Assembly (NCBI RefSeq): GCF_000154725.1
Contig: NZ_DS544873.1
Location: 2,379,340 to 2,443,339 of the forward strand
DNA: 64,000 bases
Origin: Kordia algicida OT-1
GTDB lineage: Bacteria > Bacteroidota > Bacteroidia > Flavobacteriales > Flavobacteriaceae
Reading direction: 5' to 3'
The notes under the pieces were generated by a model. It saw only the letters and a program-made list of their open reading frames with translations, was not told where the DNA came from and did not search any database. The position numbers and the translations under genes are program-made. This document shows positions 28,376-38,283 of this stretch, piece after piece (positions within the stretch are counted from its first letter, which is position 1; the number at the start of each line of letters is the position of its first letter).

Positions 28376-28383
28376 CAAATTTA
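28376..28383 (-). promoter_or_regulatory. -7 box (TAAATTTG) of the rpmB operon
   Basis: Exact TAnnTTTG on the minus strand, 36 bases before the rpmB ATG, in the short gap after cinA. It predicts a leader of about 30 nt. Confidence 0.58.
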
Positions 28384-28409
28384 CATTTTTTTATTTTCTC
28401 AGCAAATAT

Positions 28410-29666
28410 TTAGTTACTGTTTTTTAAAATTTCTTCTAGTAACATCTGAAAAGCTTTTGTAACAGCTTTATTTACTACCTTTTCGCGCGGTTGTCCAAAA
28501 TTAAATTCTTGCGAAACGATTCCGTTTGGCGTGGCAATTCCGATACAAACCGTACCAACTTCTACATCTGAGTTTCCTTTTGACGGACCCGCATTTCCTG
28601 TCGTAGCTATTGCATAATCTGATTTATAGATTTTTTTTGCGCCAGCAGCCATTAATTCTACAACTTGTGTACTCACCACAGAATACGTTTTGATAATGTC
28701 TTCCGAAACGCCCAAAAGATCAACTTTAGATGGCAATGCATAAGTTACCGCACTTCCTTTGAAAAATGCTGAAACACCAGATTCTTTTGTAATTTCGGCA
28801 GCAATGCGTCCACCTGTACAACTTTCGGCAGCAGCCAATGTATGTTTTTTTGCTTTTAAAAATTCTCCAATTTGCGTTACAATACTGCTTTTTCCTTCTA
28901 TTCCTTGAATGATATCTCCAATTATTGGATATAGTTGTTGCGCATATGCATCTACAGCAGTGATAATTTTTTCTTTGTCGGTTCCTTTTCCCGTAAGACG
29001 TAAACGTACTTTTCCGTAGTTAGGCAAATAGGCAAGTTTGATAAAACTCGGCAGACTGTCTTCCCAAGCTTCAATTTTCATTGCAATGCTACTTTCGCCC
29101 ATTCCGTACGTGAGAATCGTTTTGTGGTATATAAAAGGACGCTCAAATTCTTCTTGAAGTTTCGGAATGATATGATTTGTCATCAATCCGCGCATTTCAT
29201 ACGGAACGCCTGGCATTGAGATGAATACCGTATTGTCTTTTTCAAGCCACATTCCTGGTGCTGTCCCAAATTCATTTTTTAAAACTTGTGCCTTGGAAGG
29301 TACTAAAGCTTGCATTCTATTCATGTCCGAAATTGGCGAAGTCGTTGCAAATTTTTTGAATAATTCTTCTATATGCACTAAAACTTCATCGTTTCGAATG
29401 AGTTCGTCTTCAAAGTATTCACATAAAGTATGTTTGGTAATGTCGTCTTTTGTCGGACCTAATCCGCCAGTGATTAATACGATATCAGCTTTTGCTTTTG
29501 CAGCTTCTAGCGCTTCTAGAATGTGTGTTTTTTCATCCTGAATTGACGTGATTTGATGCACAGAGATTCCAATTTCATTGAGTGCTTTTGATATGAATAC
29601 AGAATTGGTATCCACAATTTGCCCAATAAGAATTTCATCACCGATGGTAATTATTTCTGCAATCAT
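28410..29666 (-). CDS. cinA: CinA-like protein (competence/damage-inducible; NMN deamidase domain)
   Basis: 418 residues, two domains. 1-170 is a molybdopterin-binding-like domain (EIITIGDEILIGQIVDTNS, ITGGLGPTKDDITK). About 255-415 is the CinA C-terminal domain that deamidates nicotinamide mononucleotide, with AAAESCTGGRIAAEI and IATTGNAGPSKGNSDVEVGT. Last gene of a five-gene minus-strand operon, 2 bases after the Hpt gene. Confidence 0.95.
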   Translation of the reverse strand: MIAEIITIGDEILIGQIVDTNSVFISKALNEIGISVHQITSIQDEKTHILEALEAAKAKADIVLITGGLGPTKDDITKHTLCEYFEDELIRNDEVLVHIEELFKKFATTSPISDMNRMQALVPSKAQVLKNEFGTAPGMWLEKDNTVFISMPGVPYEMRGLMTNHIIPKLQEEFERPFIYHKTILTYGMGESSIAMKIEAWEDSLPSFIKLAYLPNYGKVRLRLTGKGTDKEKIITAVDAYAQQLYPIIGDIIQGIEGKSSIVTQIGEFLKAKKHTLAAAESCTGGRIAAEITKESGVSAFFKGSAVTYALPSKVDLLGVSEDIIKTYSVVSTQVVELMAAGAKKIYKSDYAIATTGNAGPSKGNSDVEVGTVCIGIATPNGIVSQEFNFGQPREKVVNKAVTKAFQMLLEEILKNSN

Positions 29667-29668
29667 AC

Positions 29669-30010
29669 TTAGTGTAAGTTGAATTCTTTCTTTAGTTCAA
29701 TGATATTGTCGTTGATTTTTTTGGAGACACTTTCAAAAATGACTACAATGTCCGTGATGTTGGTTTCTGCTTTTGACCAGCTAAGTATTTGAAGATTTTG
29801 ATCGTATGATTCTTGCATACCAAGTAAATCTAAGTTTGGCTTTATCTTATGACTTACTTGATAAATACCTTCGTAATTCCCTGATTTTACTTCTTGTTCA
29901 AGTTTTACAAGATCTTCTGGAATTTCTTCTATAAAAGTGACTACGACTGCTTCTATAAAATCTTTATCTCCATCTGAAATTGCGTTAATTTTTTCTAAGT
30001 TATATCCCAT
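29669..30010 (-). CDS. Histidine phosphotransfer (Hpt) domain protein
   Basis: 113 residues, a stand-alone four-helix Hpt domain. The phospho-accepting His is His54 in YQVSHKIKPNLDLLGM. Such proteins pass phosphate between hybrid kinases and response regulators; no kinase or regulator is in the window. It lies 3 bases after the FAH gene and 2 before cinA. Confidence 0.88.
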   Translation of the reverse strand: MGYNLEKINAISDGDKDFIEAVVVTFIEEIPEDLVKLEQEVKSGNYEGIYQVSHKIKPNLDLLGMQESYDQNLQILSWSKAETNITDIVVIFESVSKKINDNIIELKKEFNLH

Positions 30011-30013
30011 TTT

Positions 30014-30625
30014 TTATTTTACTACTATTGAAAATAATTGTTGTCCTTCTAAATATCCCGTCAATCGATCGTCAGCATGCACTTTGCCAACTCCTGCTGG
30101 AGTTCCTGTAAAGATGATGTCTCCGATTTTTAAGGTAAAATATTGAGAAACATATGCAATAAGTTCATCTATTTTCCAAAGCATTTGCTTGGTATTTCCT
30201 TGCTGAACGATTTCGTCATTTTTTTCTAATTTGAAATTGAGATCGTTCAAATCTGTAAATTGATCTTTCGAAATCCACTTTCCTACAACTGCCGAACCAT
30301 CAAAAGCTTTTGCTTTTTCCCACGGCAATCCTTTGGCTTTGAGTTTCGATTGCAAGTCGCGCGCCGTAAAATCAATCCCTACACTGATTTCGTTATAATA
30401 TTTGTGCGCAAACTTCTGATCGATATATTTTCCTAATTTATTAATTTTTACCAAAACTTCCACTTCATGATGAATTTCTTTTGAAAAATCGGGAATGAAA
30501 AATGGTTGCTTTTTTATAAGTATCGAAGTATCAGACTTCATAAAAATTACGGGATCAGCAGGTTTTTCATTTTCTAGCTCTGCAATGTGTTCCGTGTAGT
30601 TTCTACCAATACAAATAATTTTCAT
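30014..30625 (-). CDS. Fumarylacetoacetate hydrolase family protein
   Basis: 203 residues, short FAH fold of the acylpyruvase/YcgM type. It starts MKIICIGRNYTEHIAELENE; metal ligands in HHEVEVLVKI and SVGIDFTARDLQ; end IIFTGTPAGVGKVHADDRL. It hydrolyses or decarboxylates 2-oxo acids such as acylpyruvates or oxaloacetate. Middle of a five-gene operon. Confidence 0.92.
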   Translation of the reverse strand: MKIICIGRNYTEHIAELENEKPADPVIFMKSDTSILIKKQPFFIPDFSKEIHHEVEVLVKINKLGKYIDQKFAHKYYNEISVGIDFTARDLQSKLKAKGLPWEKAKAFDGSAVVGKWISKDQFTDLNDLNFKLEKNDEIVQQGNTKQMLWKIDELIAYVSQYFTLKIGDIIFTGTPAGVGKVHADDRLTGYLEGQQLFSIVVK

Positions 30626-30643
30626 CGGTGTATTTTTAGTTAT

Positions 30644-31585
30644 TTAGTTTGTTAGTTTTAGTTTAAATGCTGGTGCTACAACTTCATTGGGTTTAAAATT
30701 AGCACGCGGCATTTTTAGTTTTCGTACTTTTTTCCATCCGTCGACAGACATATAATACGAGAAAGATTCGCCATCTTCTTCTACAATACCTTTAAATATA
30801 GGTGCATACCGCTTTTGTTTGATGTCGTATATTTTGAGCGTGTCACTTACTTTTAAATGAATGACTTCTTCAAAGGTATTTTCTTCAATAAATAAATGTT
30901 CCACCACCACAAAAAAACCTTCTTTTGGCACTTCTATTCCATTGGCGGGCATTTGTATTTTTGTTTTTGCTTTTTTATAGCTTATTTCTACAATGATAGG
31001 ATCTAGCAAATCGTCTTTCGGCATTTTATTTGCTGTTGCTGAGACAATACGAAATCTGAATTTTGCATTGTGCCTACCTTCTTTGTAAAAGAATATTGTG
31101 ACTTCTTTTAGATAGTTTTCATCGCCCAAACTTTCGTCATACGAATAATACCGAGCAAACATTGACGGATATGCGCCACCACTAAAGTTTCCTAAGCCGA
31201 TACTTCGCCTTCCACGAAACGGATTGACACGTACTATTTTTTCTTTTTCTGTGTTGGATAAATGTACGGCACTCAAAAATTCAACAGAAGGTTGCATGTA
31301 AATGACCAAGCCTTTTTTTTGCGTGAGCACTATTTTTTTGTCATCAAAACCAACACAGGTTATTTTTAGTTCTTTTCCAACCCATTTATCAGGTACTGTA
31401 AATTCAAATTTCCCATTAAAGTCTGCCGTTGTTCCTCTTTTTTCAGTCGGAATGATTAAATGTGCATACGCAATAGGTTCGTTGGTTTCTTGATTTACAA
31501 TAGTTCCTGAAATGTTTTTCTGCGCAAAACTTATGCTTATTGTTAAAAATGTTATGAGTATTATGGTAGATTTTCTCAGAATCAC
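30644..31585 (-). CDS. Secreted protein with carboxypeptidase-D-regulatory-like domain
   Basis: 313 residues. Signal peptide MILRKSTIILITFLTISISFA. Residues of about 23-95 form the beta-sandwich domain found at the N-terminus of Bacteroidota outer-membrane receptors (ISGTIVNQETNEPIAYAHLI, GTTADFNGKFEF). The remainder has no recognised domain. No barrel follows, so it is not a TonB receptor. Operon member after the exonuclease (8-base gap). Confidence 0.85.
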   Translation of the reverse strand: MILRKSTIILITFLTISISFAQKNISGTIVNQETNEPIAYAHLIIPTEKRGTTADFNGKFEFTVPDKWVGKELKITCVGFDDKKIVLTQKKGLVIYMQPSVEFLSAVHLSNTEKEKIVRVNPFRGRRSIGLGNFSGGAYPSMFARYYSYDESLGDENYLKEVTIFFYKEGRHNAKFRFRIVSATANKMPKDDLLDPIIVEISYKKAKTKIQMPANGIEVPKEGFFVVVEHLFIEENTFEEVIHLKVSDTLKIYDIKQKRYAPIFKGIVEEDGESFSYYMSVDGWKKVRKLKMPRANFKPNEVVAPAFKLKLTN

Positions 31586-31593
31586 TTTTATTT

Positions 31594-32367
31594 TTAAAAT
31601 TTGGTATTGAGTTTTCTTAGTTTGATCGCTGTCAACACTTTTTTGGTGTACAATGGAAAGTTTGCATTGAGAATCCAGCCAAAGTAGCCAGGTTCTTCGT
31701 CAAGCACTTTTGCTACTTTTTTACCTTTGTGTTTTCCGAAAGAGAAGATTTCCTCGCCATCTTTATCGAAGATGATAAAACCTGCAAAATCGGCTGTTTT
31801 TTTACGTGTAGTAAATTCGCTTAGCTTTTTTACATCATTTTCCAATTCGTCATAACGATCTAATTGCGATTTTAACACTTCGTACGTTGCGTTTGTATCT
31901 GCTTCTGCGCCGTGTGCGCCTTCGAGTTCTTTTCCACAGTAAAATTTATATGCGGCAGATAACGTTCGTTTCTCCATTTTGTGAAAAATGGTTTGTACAT
32001 CGATAGAGACTTTATTTTTCATGTCGAAGTCAATATCTGCGCGTAATAATTCTTCTGCTAATAGCGGAATGTCAAATCGGTCAGAATTGTAACCTGCCAA
32101 ATCACTATCTTTTATCATGTTGTAGATTTCTTTTGAAAGCTCTTTAAAAGTAGGCTCGTTAGCAACTTTATCATCTGTAATTCCGTGAATTTCTGACGTT
32201 TCTGCGGGAATCGGCATTTCAGGATTTACCAACCATGTTTTGCTCTCTTTATTTCCGTTTGGATACACTTTAAGTATCGCAATTTCTACAATTCTATCTT
32301 TTGCCACTTCTACTCCTGTCGTTTCTAAATCGAAGAAGCAGATCGGATTTTTTAGTTTTAATTCCAT
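31594..32367 (-). CDS. DnaQ-like 3'-5' exonuclease
   Basis: 257 residues from the ATG at 32365-32367 (MELKLKNPICFFDLETTGVE). DEDDh nuclease motifs: FDLETTG, GYNSDRFDIPLLAEEL, HGAEADTNATYEVL. C-terminal part FSFGKHKGKKVAKVLDEEPGYFGWIL is the small domain shared with DUF3820-like proteins and often found on RNase T/ExoX-type enzymes in Bacteroidota. It likely trims DNA or RNA 3' ends. First gene of the operon ending in cinA. The longer reading to 32409 lacks family support. Confidence 0.92.
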   Translation of the reverse strand: MELKLKNPICFFDLETTGVEVAKDRIVEIAILKVYPNGNKESKTWLVNPEMPIPAETSEIHGITDDKVANEPTFKELSKEIYNMIKDSDLAGYNSDRFDIPLLAEELLRADIDFDMKNKVSIDVQTIFHKMEKRTLSAAYKFYCGKELEGAHGAEADTNATYEVLKSQLDRYDELENDVKKLSEFTTRKKTADFAGFIIFDKDGEEIFSFGKHKGKKVAKVLDEEPGYFGWILNANFPLYTKKVLTAIKLRKLNTKF

Positions 32368-32462
32368 TTTTTTGTTTAAAAGAGTAAATTTACCACTATT
32401 ACGGAGCAAATAAAATTATTTTGTGGTATAATAATTGATTTTTATATTTTATTAACAATTAA

Positions 32463-33110
32463 ATGAAATCAAGTATGGGGAAGTCTATTTTAGCAACTAT
32501 TTTGCTGTGTTTTTGTTGGATATTTTCAATGTTTGCACAAACGAAAGCTGTTGAAATTATAGAGGTGAAAGAGAAGAAAAAAATTTTGTTTTATGCGATG
32601 AATCACTCCGAAACCGATAAAGAAGTTTTTTTTAAGATTGATGGTAAAGGCTTTCGGAAAAGTAGTTACCGACCCGTGATTAAAAATGCGCCTTCCAAAC
32701 AAAAAACATTACTTACCACGTTGATTCCACTAAAAAATACAACACCAGAATACACCTATTTTTATTCTTTTGATGATAAACTGGAAAAGGTCAATGTTGA
32801 TGTCGTGAACGTTAAAAATTGGAAAGTGCTGAACCAATTGATTGATAGAGGCGAAACTATCATTTTTACGAAAGATCAATGTCCTAAATGTGAAAAGTTG
32901 ATCGGCATGCTAAAAGCAAATCGCATTTCACACAAAGCGTTGAATATTTCTGAAAATGAACGATATAAAGAATTTTTCTGGAATACAATCTCCAAAATGA
33001 AACGCCAAGATGTGATGATTTCTTCTATTCCAATTGCCATTGTGAAAGGCGAATTGCATGAAGGTTTGAATTTGATTTCTTTTATTGAGATGTTGAAGAA
33101 GGATAAATAG
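32463..33110 (+). CDS. Exported protein with glutaredoxin/thioredoxin-like domain
   Basis: 215 residues. Signal-like N-terminus (SILATILLCFCWIFSMFAQ). A beta-rich first half (about 30-130) is followed by a thioredoxin-fold part with the redox motif FTKDQCPKCEKL (CPKC, around residue 140) and cis-Pro-like SIPIAIVKGELHEG. It may be a periplasmic thiol oxidoreductase. Divergent from the exonuclease operon. The start could also be the Met at codon 5. Confidence 0.85.
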   Translation: MKSSMGKSILATILLCFCWIFSMFAQTKAVEIIEVKEKKKILFYAMNHSETDKEVFFKIDGKGFRKSSYRPVIKNAPSKQKTLLTTLIPLKNTTPEYTYFYSFDDKLEKVNVDVVNVKNWKVLNQLIDRGETIIFTKDQCPKCEKLIGMLKANRISHKALNISENERYKEFFWNTISKMKRQDVMISSIPIAIVKGELHEGLNLISFIEMLKKDK

Positions 33111-33316
33111 ATCGTTGACGCTTTTAGACCGCTTTGCTTTTAGACTGGCAGAAATCTCTTAGATCGCGCTTTAGCACTGTTGGATTTTTTCTGTTTGTTG
33201 ATTTTTAAATCACTCATTTGTTAACTCATAACATAGAAACCATCTAATTTCCAAATACTACTTAAACATTACATTAAGTGAATTTTTGTAAAGAAACTAT
33301 ACCAAAACTTAACAAA
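33111..33316. repeat. Intergenic with TTTTAGACCGCTTTGCTTTTAG repeat word
   Basis: 33113-33155 repeats the words of 18606-18665 (GACGCTTTTAGACCGC, GCTTTGCTTTTAGACT), in the same position just after a plus-strand stop. The rest is A-T rich with no ORF. Confidence 0.6.
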
Positions 33317-33344
33317 AAAGAGTTCCCATAATTGAGAACTCTTT
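33317..33344 (-). terminator. Terminator of the E2 gene
   Basis: AAAGAGTTC (33317-33325) pairs with GAACTCTTT (33336-33344), 27 bases after the E2 stop; T-rich on the minus strand. Confidence 0.82.
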
Positions 33345-33371
33345 CTTCTATATAATCTGTATAATTTCAAA

Positions 33372-34724
33372 TTAAATATCTCTATCGCTGTCCCAAGCTT
33401 CTAAGTAATCAGCTACTTGTTTTACAAATTGTCCCCCAAGTGCTCCATTGACAACTCTGTGGTCGTAGGAATGTGATAAGAACATTTTGTAACGAATTCC
33501 GATAAAATCACCTTCTGGAGTTTCAATCACAGCAGGCACTTTTCTAATTGCACCTAAAGCTAAAATTCCAACTTGTGGCTGATTGATAATCGGAGTTCCC
33601 ATGATGCTTCCAAAAGTACCCACATTCGTTACTGTATACGTTCCACCTTGAATATCGTCTGGTTTTAATTTGTTAGCTCTTGCTCTGCTTGCCAAGTCGT
33701 TTACAGATTTTGCCATGCCTACCAAGTTTAGTTGATCTGCATTTTTGATAACAGGAACAATTAGGTTTCCGTCTGGTAATGCAGCTGCCATGCCTAGGTT
33801 GATATTTTTCTTTTTAATGATGTTATCGCCATCTACAGCAATGTTCATCATTGGGAAATCTTTTAGCGCTTTTGCTACCGCTTCCATAAAGATTGGTGTG
33901 AACGTTAGTTTTTCACCTTCACGTTTTTCAAAAGCCGTTTTTACTTTTTTACGCCAATTCCAGATTTTTGTCACATCAACTTCTACAAAACTTTGTACAT
34001 GTGCTGAGGTTTGTACCGAAGCGACCATGTGATGCGCGATGAGTTTCCCCATACGTGTCATTTCGATGATTTCGTCGCTTCCGTTTACAGAAACTGGAGT
34101 TGCTGGTGTCGATTTTGGCATTGCCACCGTTTTTGCAGCTTCTTTTACTGCTGCTTTTGGCGTTTCTTGCACGTTTGATTTTTGTACAACTTTCGGTTGT
34201 TTTTTACCTTCTTTTATATAATTGAGGATATCGTTTTTTGTAACTCTACCATCTTTTCCTGTCCCTGCAATGCTGTCCAATTCTTCAACTGAAATCCCTT
34301 CTTCTTTCGCAATGTTTTTTACTAATGGCGAATAGAATTTTTCAGAAGTTGAAAAGTCATTTGTTACTGTCTCTTTTGCTTTTACAACTGCTTGTGCTGC
34401 AATTTCTGCTTCTGCAGGTTCGCCTTTTACTTCGGTTTCAGGTAATGTTTCTGTACTTTCTGTGCTTGTTGCCTCTCCTTCTCCTTCTGTTTCGATAATA
34501 GCAACTGTTTGCCCAACTTTTACAACATCATCTACGTTGAATAAGATTTCAACTAAAACACCATCAACTTCACTTGGCAATTCAGAATCTACCTTGTCTG
34601 TTGCGATTTCTAAGACTGCTTCATCAGCTTCAATAGTGTCGCCAACTTCTTTGAGCCATGATATAATTGTTGCTTCTGCAACACTTTCTCCCATCTGTGG
34701 AAGTTTTAGTTCAAATTTTGCCAT
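33372..34724 (-). CDS. Dihydrolipoamide acyltransferase (E2 of a 2-oxoacid dehydrogenase)
   Basis: 450 residues. N-terminal lipoyl domain with Lys44 in EIATDKVDSELPS; an Ala/Pro/Glu linker; E3/E1-binding domain at about 130-170 (YSPLVKNIAKEEGISVEELD, GTGKDGRVTKNDIL); catalytic domain ending SHSYDHRVVNGALGGQF with His422 as active site. The single lipoyl domain and sequence style fit a branched-chain or 2-oxoglutarate type E2; which one cannot be told without comparison. E1 and E3 are not beside it. Confidence 0.93.
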   Translation of the reverse strand: MAKFELKLPQMGESVAEATIISWLKEVGDTIEADEAVLEIATDKVDSELPSEVDGVLVEILFNVDDVVKVGQTVAIIETEGEGEATSTESTETLPETEVKGEPAEAEIAAQAVVKAKETVTNDFSTSEKFYSPLVKNIAKEEGISVEELDSIAGTGKDGRVTKNDILNYIKEGKKQPKVVQKSNVQETPKAAVKEAAKTVAMPKSTPATPVSVNGSDEIIEMTRMGKLIAHHMVASVQTSAHVQSFVEVDVTKIWNWRKKVKTAFEKREGEKLTFTPIFMEAVAKALKDFPMMNIAVDGDNIIKKKNINLGMAAALPDGNLIVPVIKNADQLNLVGMAKSVNDLASRARANKLKPDDIQGGTYTVTNVGTFGSIMGTPIINQPQVGILALGAIRKVPAVIETPEGDFIGIRYKMFLSHSYDHRVVNGALGGQFVKQVADYLEAWDSDRDI

Positions 34725-34873
34725 ATCCTTAATCTAAAGATGTTATTTTATTTTATTTTGCGAAAATACTAAATAATATGATTTTTTATTGAATTATTTT
34801 CAATTTACTTCAACAAGTTCGGTAACCGTACTTCAAGTTTCTCAAACACAATTCTTTTGCTTACTTAACAATC

Positions 34874-35998
34874 CTACTTCGATATATTCAGTAATTGAAC
34901 TTCTCCTCTATTTTTTGAGGAATCGCTACCGATGATAAAAGTACTGTTTTTTGGTAATATTTTGTAATATCCAAGTTGTTTTTCAACGATTTGAATGATC
35001 ATTTTTGTATCCACAAAATGATTGTCTAGAATGATTTCTGTACTGTTTTCATTTTTTATTTGACGTAATAAGTGCCCTAAGTTTTCTACGCGAGTACATT
35101 CTTTCGGATGATAAACGGCTTTTATTTTCTTGAAACGTTCCGCCGAATCGCTGACAAAAATATATTTTTGGACTTGTTTTTTGGCTTCTTTTTCGGATGA
35201 TGATACTAACGGAATTAACTTCGCGCCAAGCGTCACCGCCACATCATAGATGAGATTTCTTTTGAAATGTTTTTTGTAAAATAATTGCATGGCTCCGTAA
35301 AACCGTTTTGCATAGGTTTTGTCTTTTAACGTGCTTTCGCCTTTGTAATGAATGACTGTCGTTTTGCCGTAATAGTAGTTTTGAAAACCTGCTTTTTTTA
35401 TTTTGTACGACAAATCAATGTCTTCGCCATACATGAAATAGTCTTCGTCGAAACCTTGTACGTTTTCATAGACATTTTTTTCCATAAACATGAACGCGCC
35501 AACCAAAATATCGACTTTTCCGATGTCGTTTTCATCAAGACTGGAATAGTAACCTGAGTTTTTATTACCCAAAATTTTCTTTACAGAAACCATTGGCGTA
35601 GGAATGTTGCGTTTGCTTTCTGGTAGAAACATTCCGCTTCCATCGATGAGTTTGCAACCTATACTTCCTAGATTTTCGGTAGTTTCGGCAAATTTTAGAA
35701 GTTGCGTAAAGGTATCTTCTGCAACGATTGTATCTGGATTTAAGATACAGATGTATTTCCCTTTTGCAATTTTGACTCCTTGATTGTTGGCTTTGGCAAA
35801 ACCTACATTTTCCGTGTTTGGAATGAGTTGAATGTTTGGAAATGTATTTTGCATCATGTCGCAACTGTCGTCTGGCGAATTGTTATCAATGACGATAATT
35901 TCTGCATTTAATTCAGAAATTGCCGCTTGCACACTTCTGATACAAGCTTCTAAAAAGTAGCGTACGTTGTAGTTGAGAATGATGACTGAAAGTTGCAT
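34874..35998 (-). CDS. Glycosyltransferase family 2
   Basis: 374 residues from the ATG at 35996-35998 (MQLSVIILNYNVRYFLEACI); the upstream alternative is a TTG. GT-A fold: IIVIDNNSPDDSCDMM, ICILNPDTIVAEDTF (DXD-like), GAFMFMEKNVYENVQGFDED, FMYGEDIDLSYKIKKAGF. This is the rhamnosyl/N-acetylglucosaminyl-type GT2 pattern for polysaccharide building. The C-terminal 100 residues are less conserved. It lies 12 bases after recR. Confidence 0.93.
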   Translation of the reverse strand: MQLSVIILNYNVRYFLEACIRSVQAAISELNAEIIVIDNNSPDDSCDMMQNTFPNIQLIPNTENVGFAKANNQGVKIAKGKYICILNPDTIVAEDTFTQLLKFAETTENLGSIGCKLIDGSGMFLPESKRNIPTPMVSVKKILGNKNSGYYSSLDENDIGKVDILVGAFMFMEKNVYENVQGFDEDYFMYGEDIDLSYKIKKAGFQNYYYGKTTVIHYKGESTLKDKTYAKRFYGAMQLFYKKHFKRNLIYDVAVTLGAKLIPLVSSSEKEAKKQVQKYIFVSDSAERFKKIKAVYHPKECTRVENLGHLLRQIKNENSTEIILDNHFVDTKMIIQIVEKQLGYYKILPKNSTFIIGSDSSKNRGEVQLLNISK

Positions 35999-36010
35999 GA
36001 ACAAATGATT

Positions 36011-36631
36011 TTATGAACTTTTCAGTGAATTTTCAAACGGAACTCTGTTGAGAATACTTCTTCCTAAAGTGACCTCATCTGCATATTCTAATTCGTCTCC
36101 AACCGAGATTCCACGAGCAATTGTAGAGGTTTTTACGTCATATTTTTCAATTTGTTTGTAGATGTAAAAGTTGGTCGTATCGCCTTCCATTGTGGAACTG
36201 AGCGCAAAAATGATTTCTTTGACTTTTCCTGCTTTTACTTTTTCAACCAAACTATTGATGGTTAGATTATGCGGACCAATTCCGTCTAACGGAGAAATTT
36301 TTCCACCTAAGACATGATAGAGTCCTTTGTATTGTGCAGTACTTTCAATTGCCATGACATCGCGAATGTCTTCTACTACACAGATAATTTCTTGCTGGCG
36401 ATTTACATTTCTACAAATATCACAAATTTCTACATCGGAAATGTTGTGACAGTTTTTGCAGTGTTTGATTTCCGTGCGTAAGTCTTGTAATGCATTCGTA
36501 AGATGCAAGGTTTGACTTTCTGGTTGACGCAAGAGGTGCAAAACCAAGCGCAATGCCGTTCGCTTTCCGATTCCAGGCAATTGCGAAATTTCGTTGACTG
36601 CGTTTTCTAAGAGTTTTGAGGAGAATTCCAT
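36011..36631 (-). CDS. recR: Recombination protein RecR
   Basis: 206 residues. It works with RecF/RecO loading RecA at gaps. HhH motif [18 protein letters not shown], four-Cys zinc finger [16 protein letters not shown], Toprim domain [14 protein letters not shown] and Walker-like C-terminus [21 protein letters not shown] -7 box lies 4 bases before the ATG. Confidence 0.97.
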   Translation of the reverse strand: MEFSSKLLENAVNEISQLPGIGKRTALRLVLHLLRQPESQTLHLTNALQDLRTEIKHCKNCHNISDVEICDICRNVNRQQEIICVVEDIRDVMAIESTAQYKGLYHVLGGKISPLDGIGPHNLTINSLVEKVKAGKVKEIIFALSSTMEGDTTNFYIYKQIEKYDVKTSTIARGISVGDELEYADEVTLGRSILNRVPFENSLKSS

Positions 36632-36635
36632 TTGA

Positions 36636-36643
36636 CAAAGTTA
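36636..36643 (-). promoter_or_regulatory. -7 box (TAACTTTG) abutting recR ATG
   Basis: Exact TAnnTTTG on the minus strand. Its G is 5 bases before the A of the recR ATG, so transcription would begin about at the start codon, as proposed for guaA. Confidence 0.48.
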
Positions 36644-36765
36644 CGTTTTTTTAATTCAGAATTCTGAATTGAGAATTCTGAATTATTGAATTCTTTAATC
36701 TTTTAAGCATTCAATCTAAAAAAGTCATAGAAGTTTGTATTTTGCACTATTGAAAATTTACATTG

Positions 36766-38283
36766 ATGCAGCCGATTCACATTTTACTACTGATTGCCGG
36801 ATATTTTGGCGTTTTGATTTTAATCTCCTATTTCACAGGAAAAGACGATAGTAACGAAACTTTTTTTAAGGCCTCGCGAAAATCGCCTTGGTATGTCGTA
36901 GCTTTTGGAATGATTGGCGCATCACTTTCGGGTGTGACCTTTATTTCCGTGCCTGGTTGGGTAGAAGCTTCTCAGTTTAGTTATATGCAAGTCGTTTTTG
37001 GCTATTTGGTTGGTTATTTTATCATTGCGTATGTGTTAATGCCTATTTATTATCGATTGAATGTCACGTCTATTTATCAATATTTAGAAGATCGATTTGG
37101 CGTTGTGAGTTATAAAACTGGTGCTTTTTTCTTTTTAATTTCCAGAATTCTTGGTGCTTCTTTTAGATTGTATTTGGTTGCTATTGTACTACAACGTTAT
37201 GTTTTTGACGCGTATGAAATTCCGTTTTTTGTCACGGTCTCACTGTCTGTTTTGCTGATTTGGTTATACACATTTCGTGGCGGAATTAAAACGATTGTTT
37301 GGACAGATACGTTACAAACACTATTTATGCTAATTGCCGTTGGCGTTGCTATTTATTTGATTTTAGGCGACTTGAACATGAGTTTTGGTAATTTTTGGAA
37401 CTCAGAATCTTTAGGCGAATACAGTCAAATATGGTTTACCGACAATATGATGGCAAAGAATTATTTTGTAAAATCGTTCCTTGGCGGATTGTTCATTGCG
37501 GTTTGTATGACAGGACTCGATCAAGATATGATGCAAAAGAATTTAACTTGCAAGAGTTTGGGCGACGCACAAAAAAATATGGTTTCGTTCAGTCTTGTGT
37601 TGGTTGTTGTAAATATGATCTTTTTATTATTAGGAGCGTTGGTATTTATGTATGCTAGTAAACACGGTATTGAAGTTCCTATTATGGACGGAAAACCTAG
37701 AACAGACTTGTTATTTCCTGAAATTGCGCTCAAAGGCGGATTGGGAATTGTGTTGGCAATTGTCTTTTTATTAGGATTAATTGCTGCCGCGTATTCGAGC
37801 GCCGATTCTGCCCTAACTTCTCTGACAACTTCTTTTTCAGTAGATTTTTTAGGTATTGAAAAGAAACCAGAAAATAAACAGAAAAGCACTCGTAAAATTG
37901 TTCACATTGCGATGTCAGTCGTGCTTATTATTGTTGTCGTTATCTTTAATAGTTTGAGTAACAAAAGTGTTATTGACAGTTTATTAACGATTGCTGGTTA
38001 CACTTACGGTCCATTATTAGGATTGTTTGCCTTTGGAATTTTCACCAAATATAAAGTCGTTGATAAAAACGTTTGGATTGTGACCTTAGTTTCCATCTGC
38101 TTGACGTATTTGATTGCTAATTTTGGAGCATATTATACCTTTTTTACTGCTGATGTAGCCGATATGGCAGCAGCAGTAAAACTTTCAAAGAAAACTTTTT
38201 ATCAATTCGGATATGAATTGTTACCGATTAACGGATTGCTAACGTTTATAGGTTTAGTATTGATTAGACGCCAACATAACTAA
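36766..38283 (+). CDS. Sodium:solute symporter (SSS family)
   Basis: 505 residues from the ATG at 36766. About 13 hydrophobic segments. Family motifs: [76 protein letters not shown] (sodium site). Substrate unknown. Its 3' end overlaps the convergent CoA-binding gene by 30 bases. Confidence 0.95.
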   Translation: MQPIHILLLIAGYFGVLILISYFTGKDDSNETFFKASRKSPWYVVAFGMIGASLSGVTFISVPGWVEASQFSYMQVVFGYLVGYFIIAYVLMPIYYRLNVTSIYQYLEDRFGVVSYKTGAFFFLISRILGASFRLYLVAIVLQRYVFDAYEIPFFVTVSLSVLLIWLYTFRGGIKTIVWTDTLQTLFMLIAVGVAIYLILGDLNMSFGNFWNSESLGEYSQIWFTDNMMAKNYFVKSFLGGLFIAVCMTGLDQDMMQKNLTCKSLGDAQKNMVSFSLVLVVVNMIFLLLGALVFMYASKHGIEVPIMDGKPRTDLLFPEIALKGGLGIVLAIVFLLGLIAAAYSSADSALTSLTTSFSVDFLGIEKKPENKQKSTRKIVHIAMSVVLIIVVVIFNSLSNKSVIDSLLTIAGYTYGPLLGLFAFGIFTKYKVVDKNVWIVTLVSICLTYLIANFGAYYTFFTADVADMAAAVKLSKKTFYQFGYELLPINGLLTFIGLVLIRRQHN

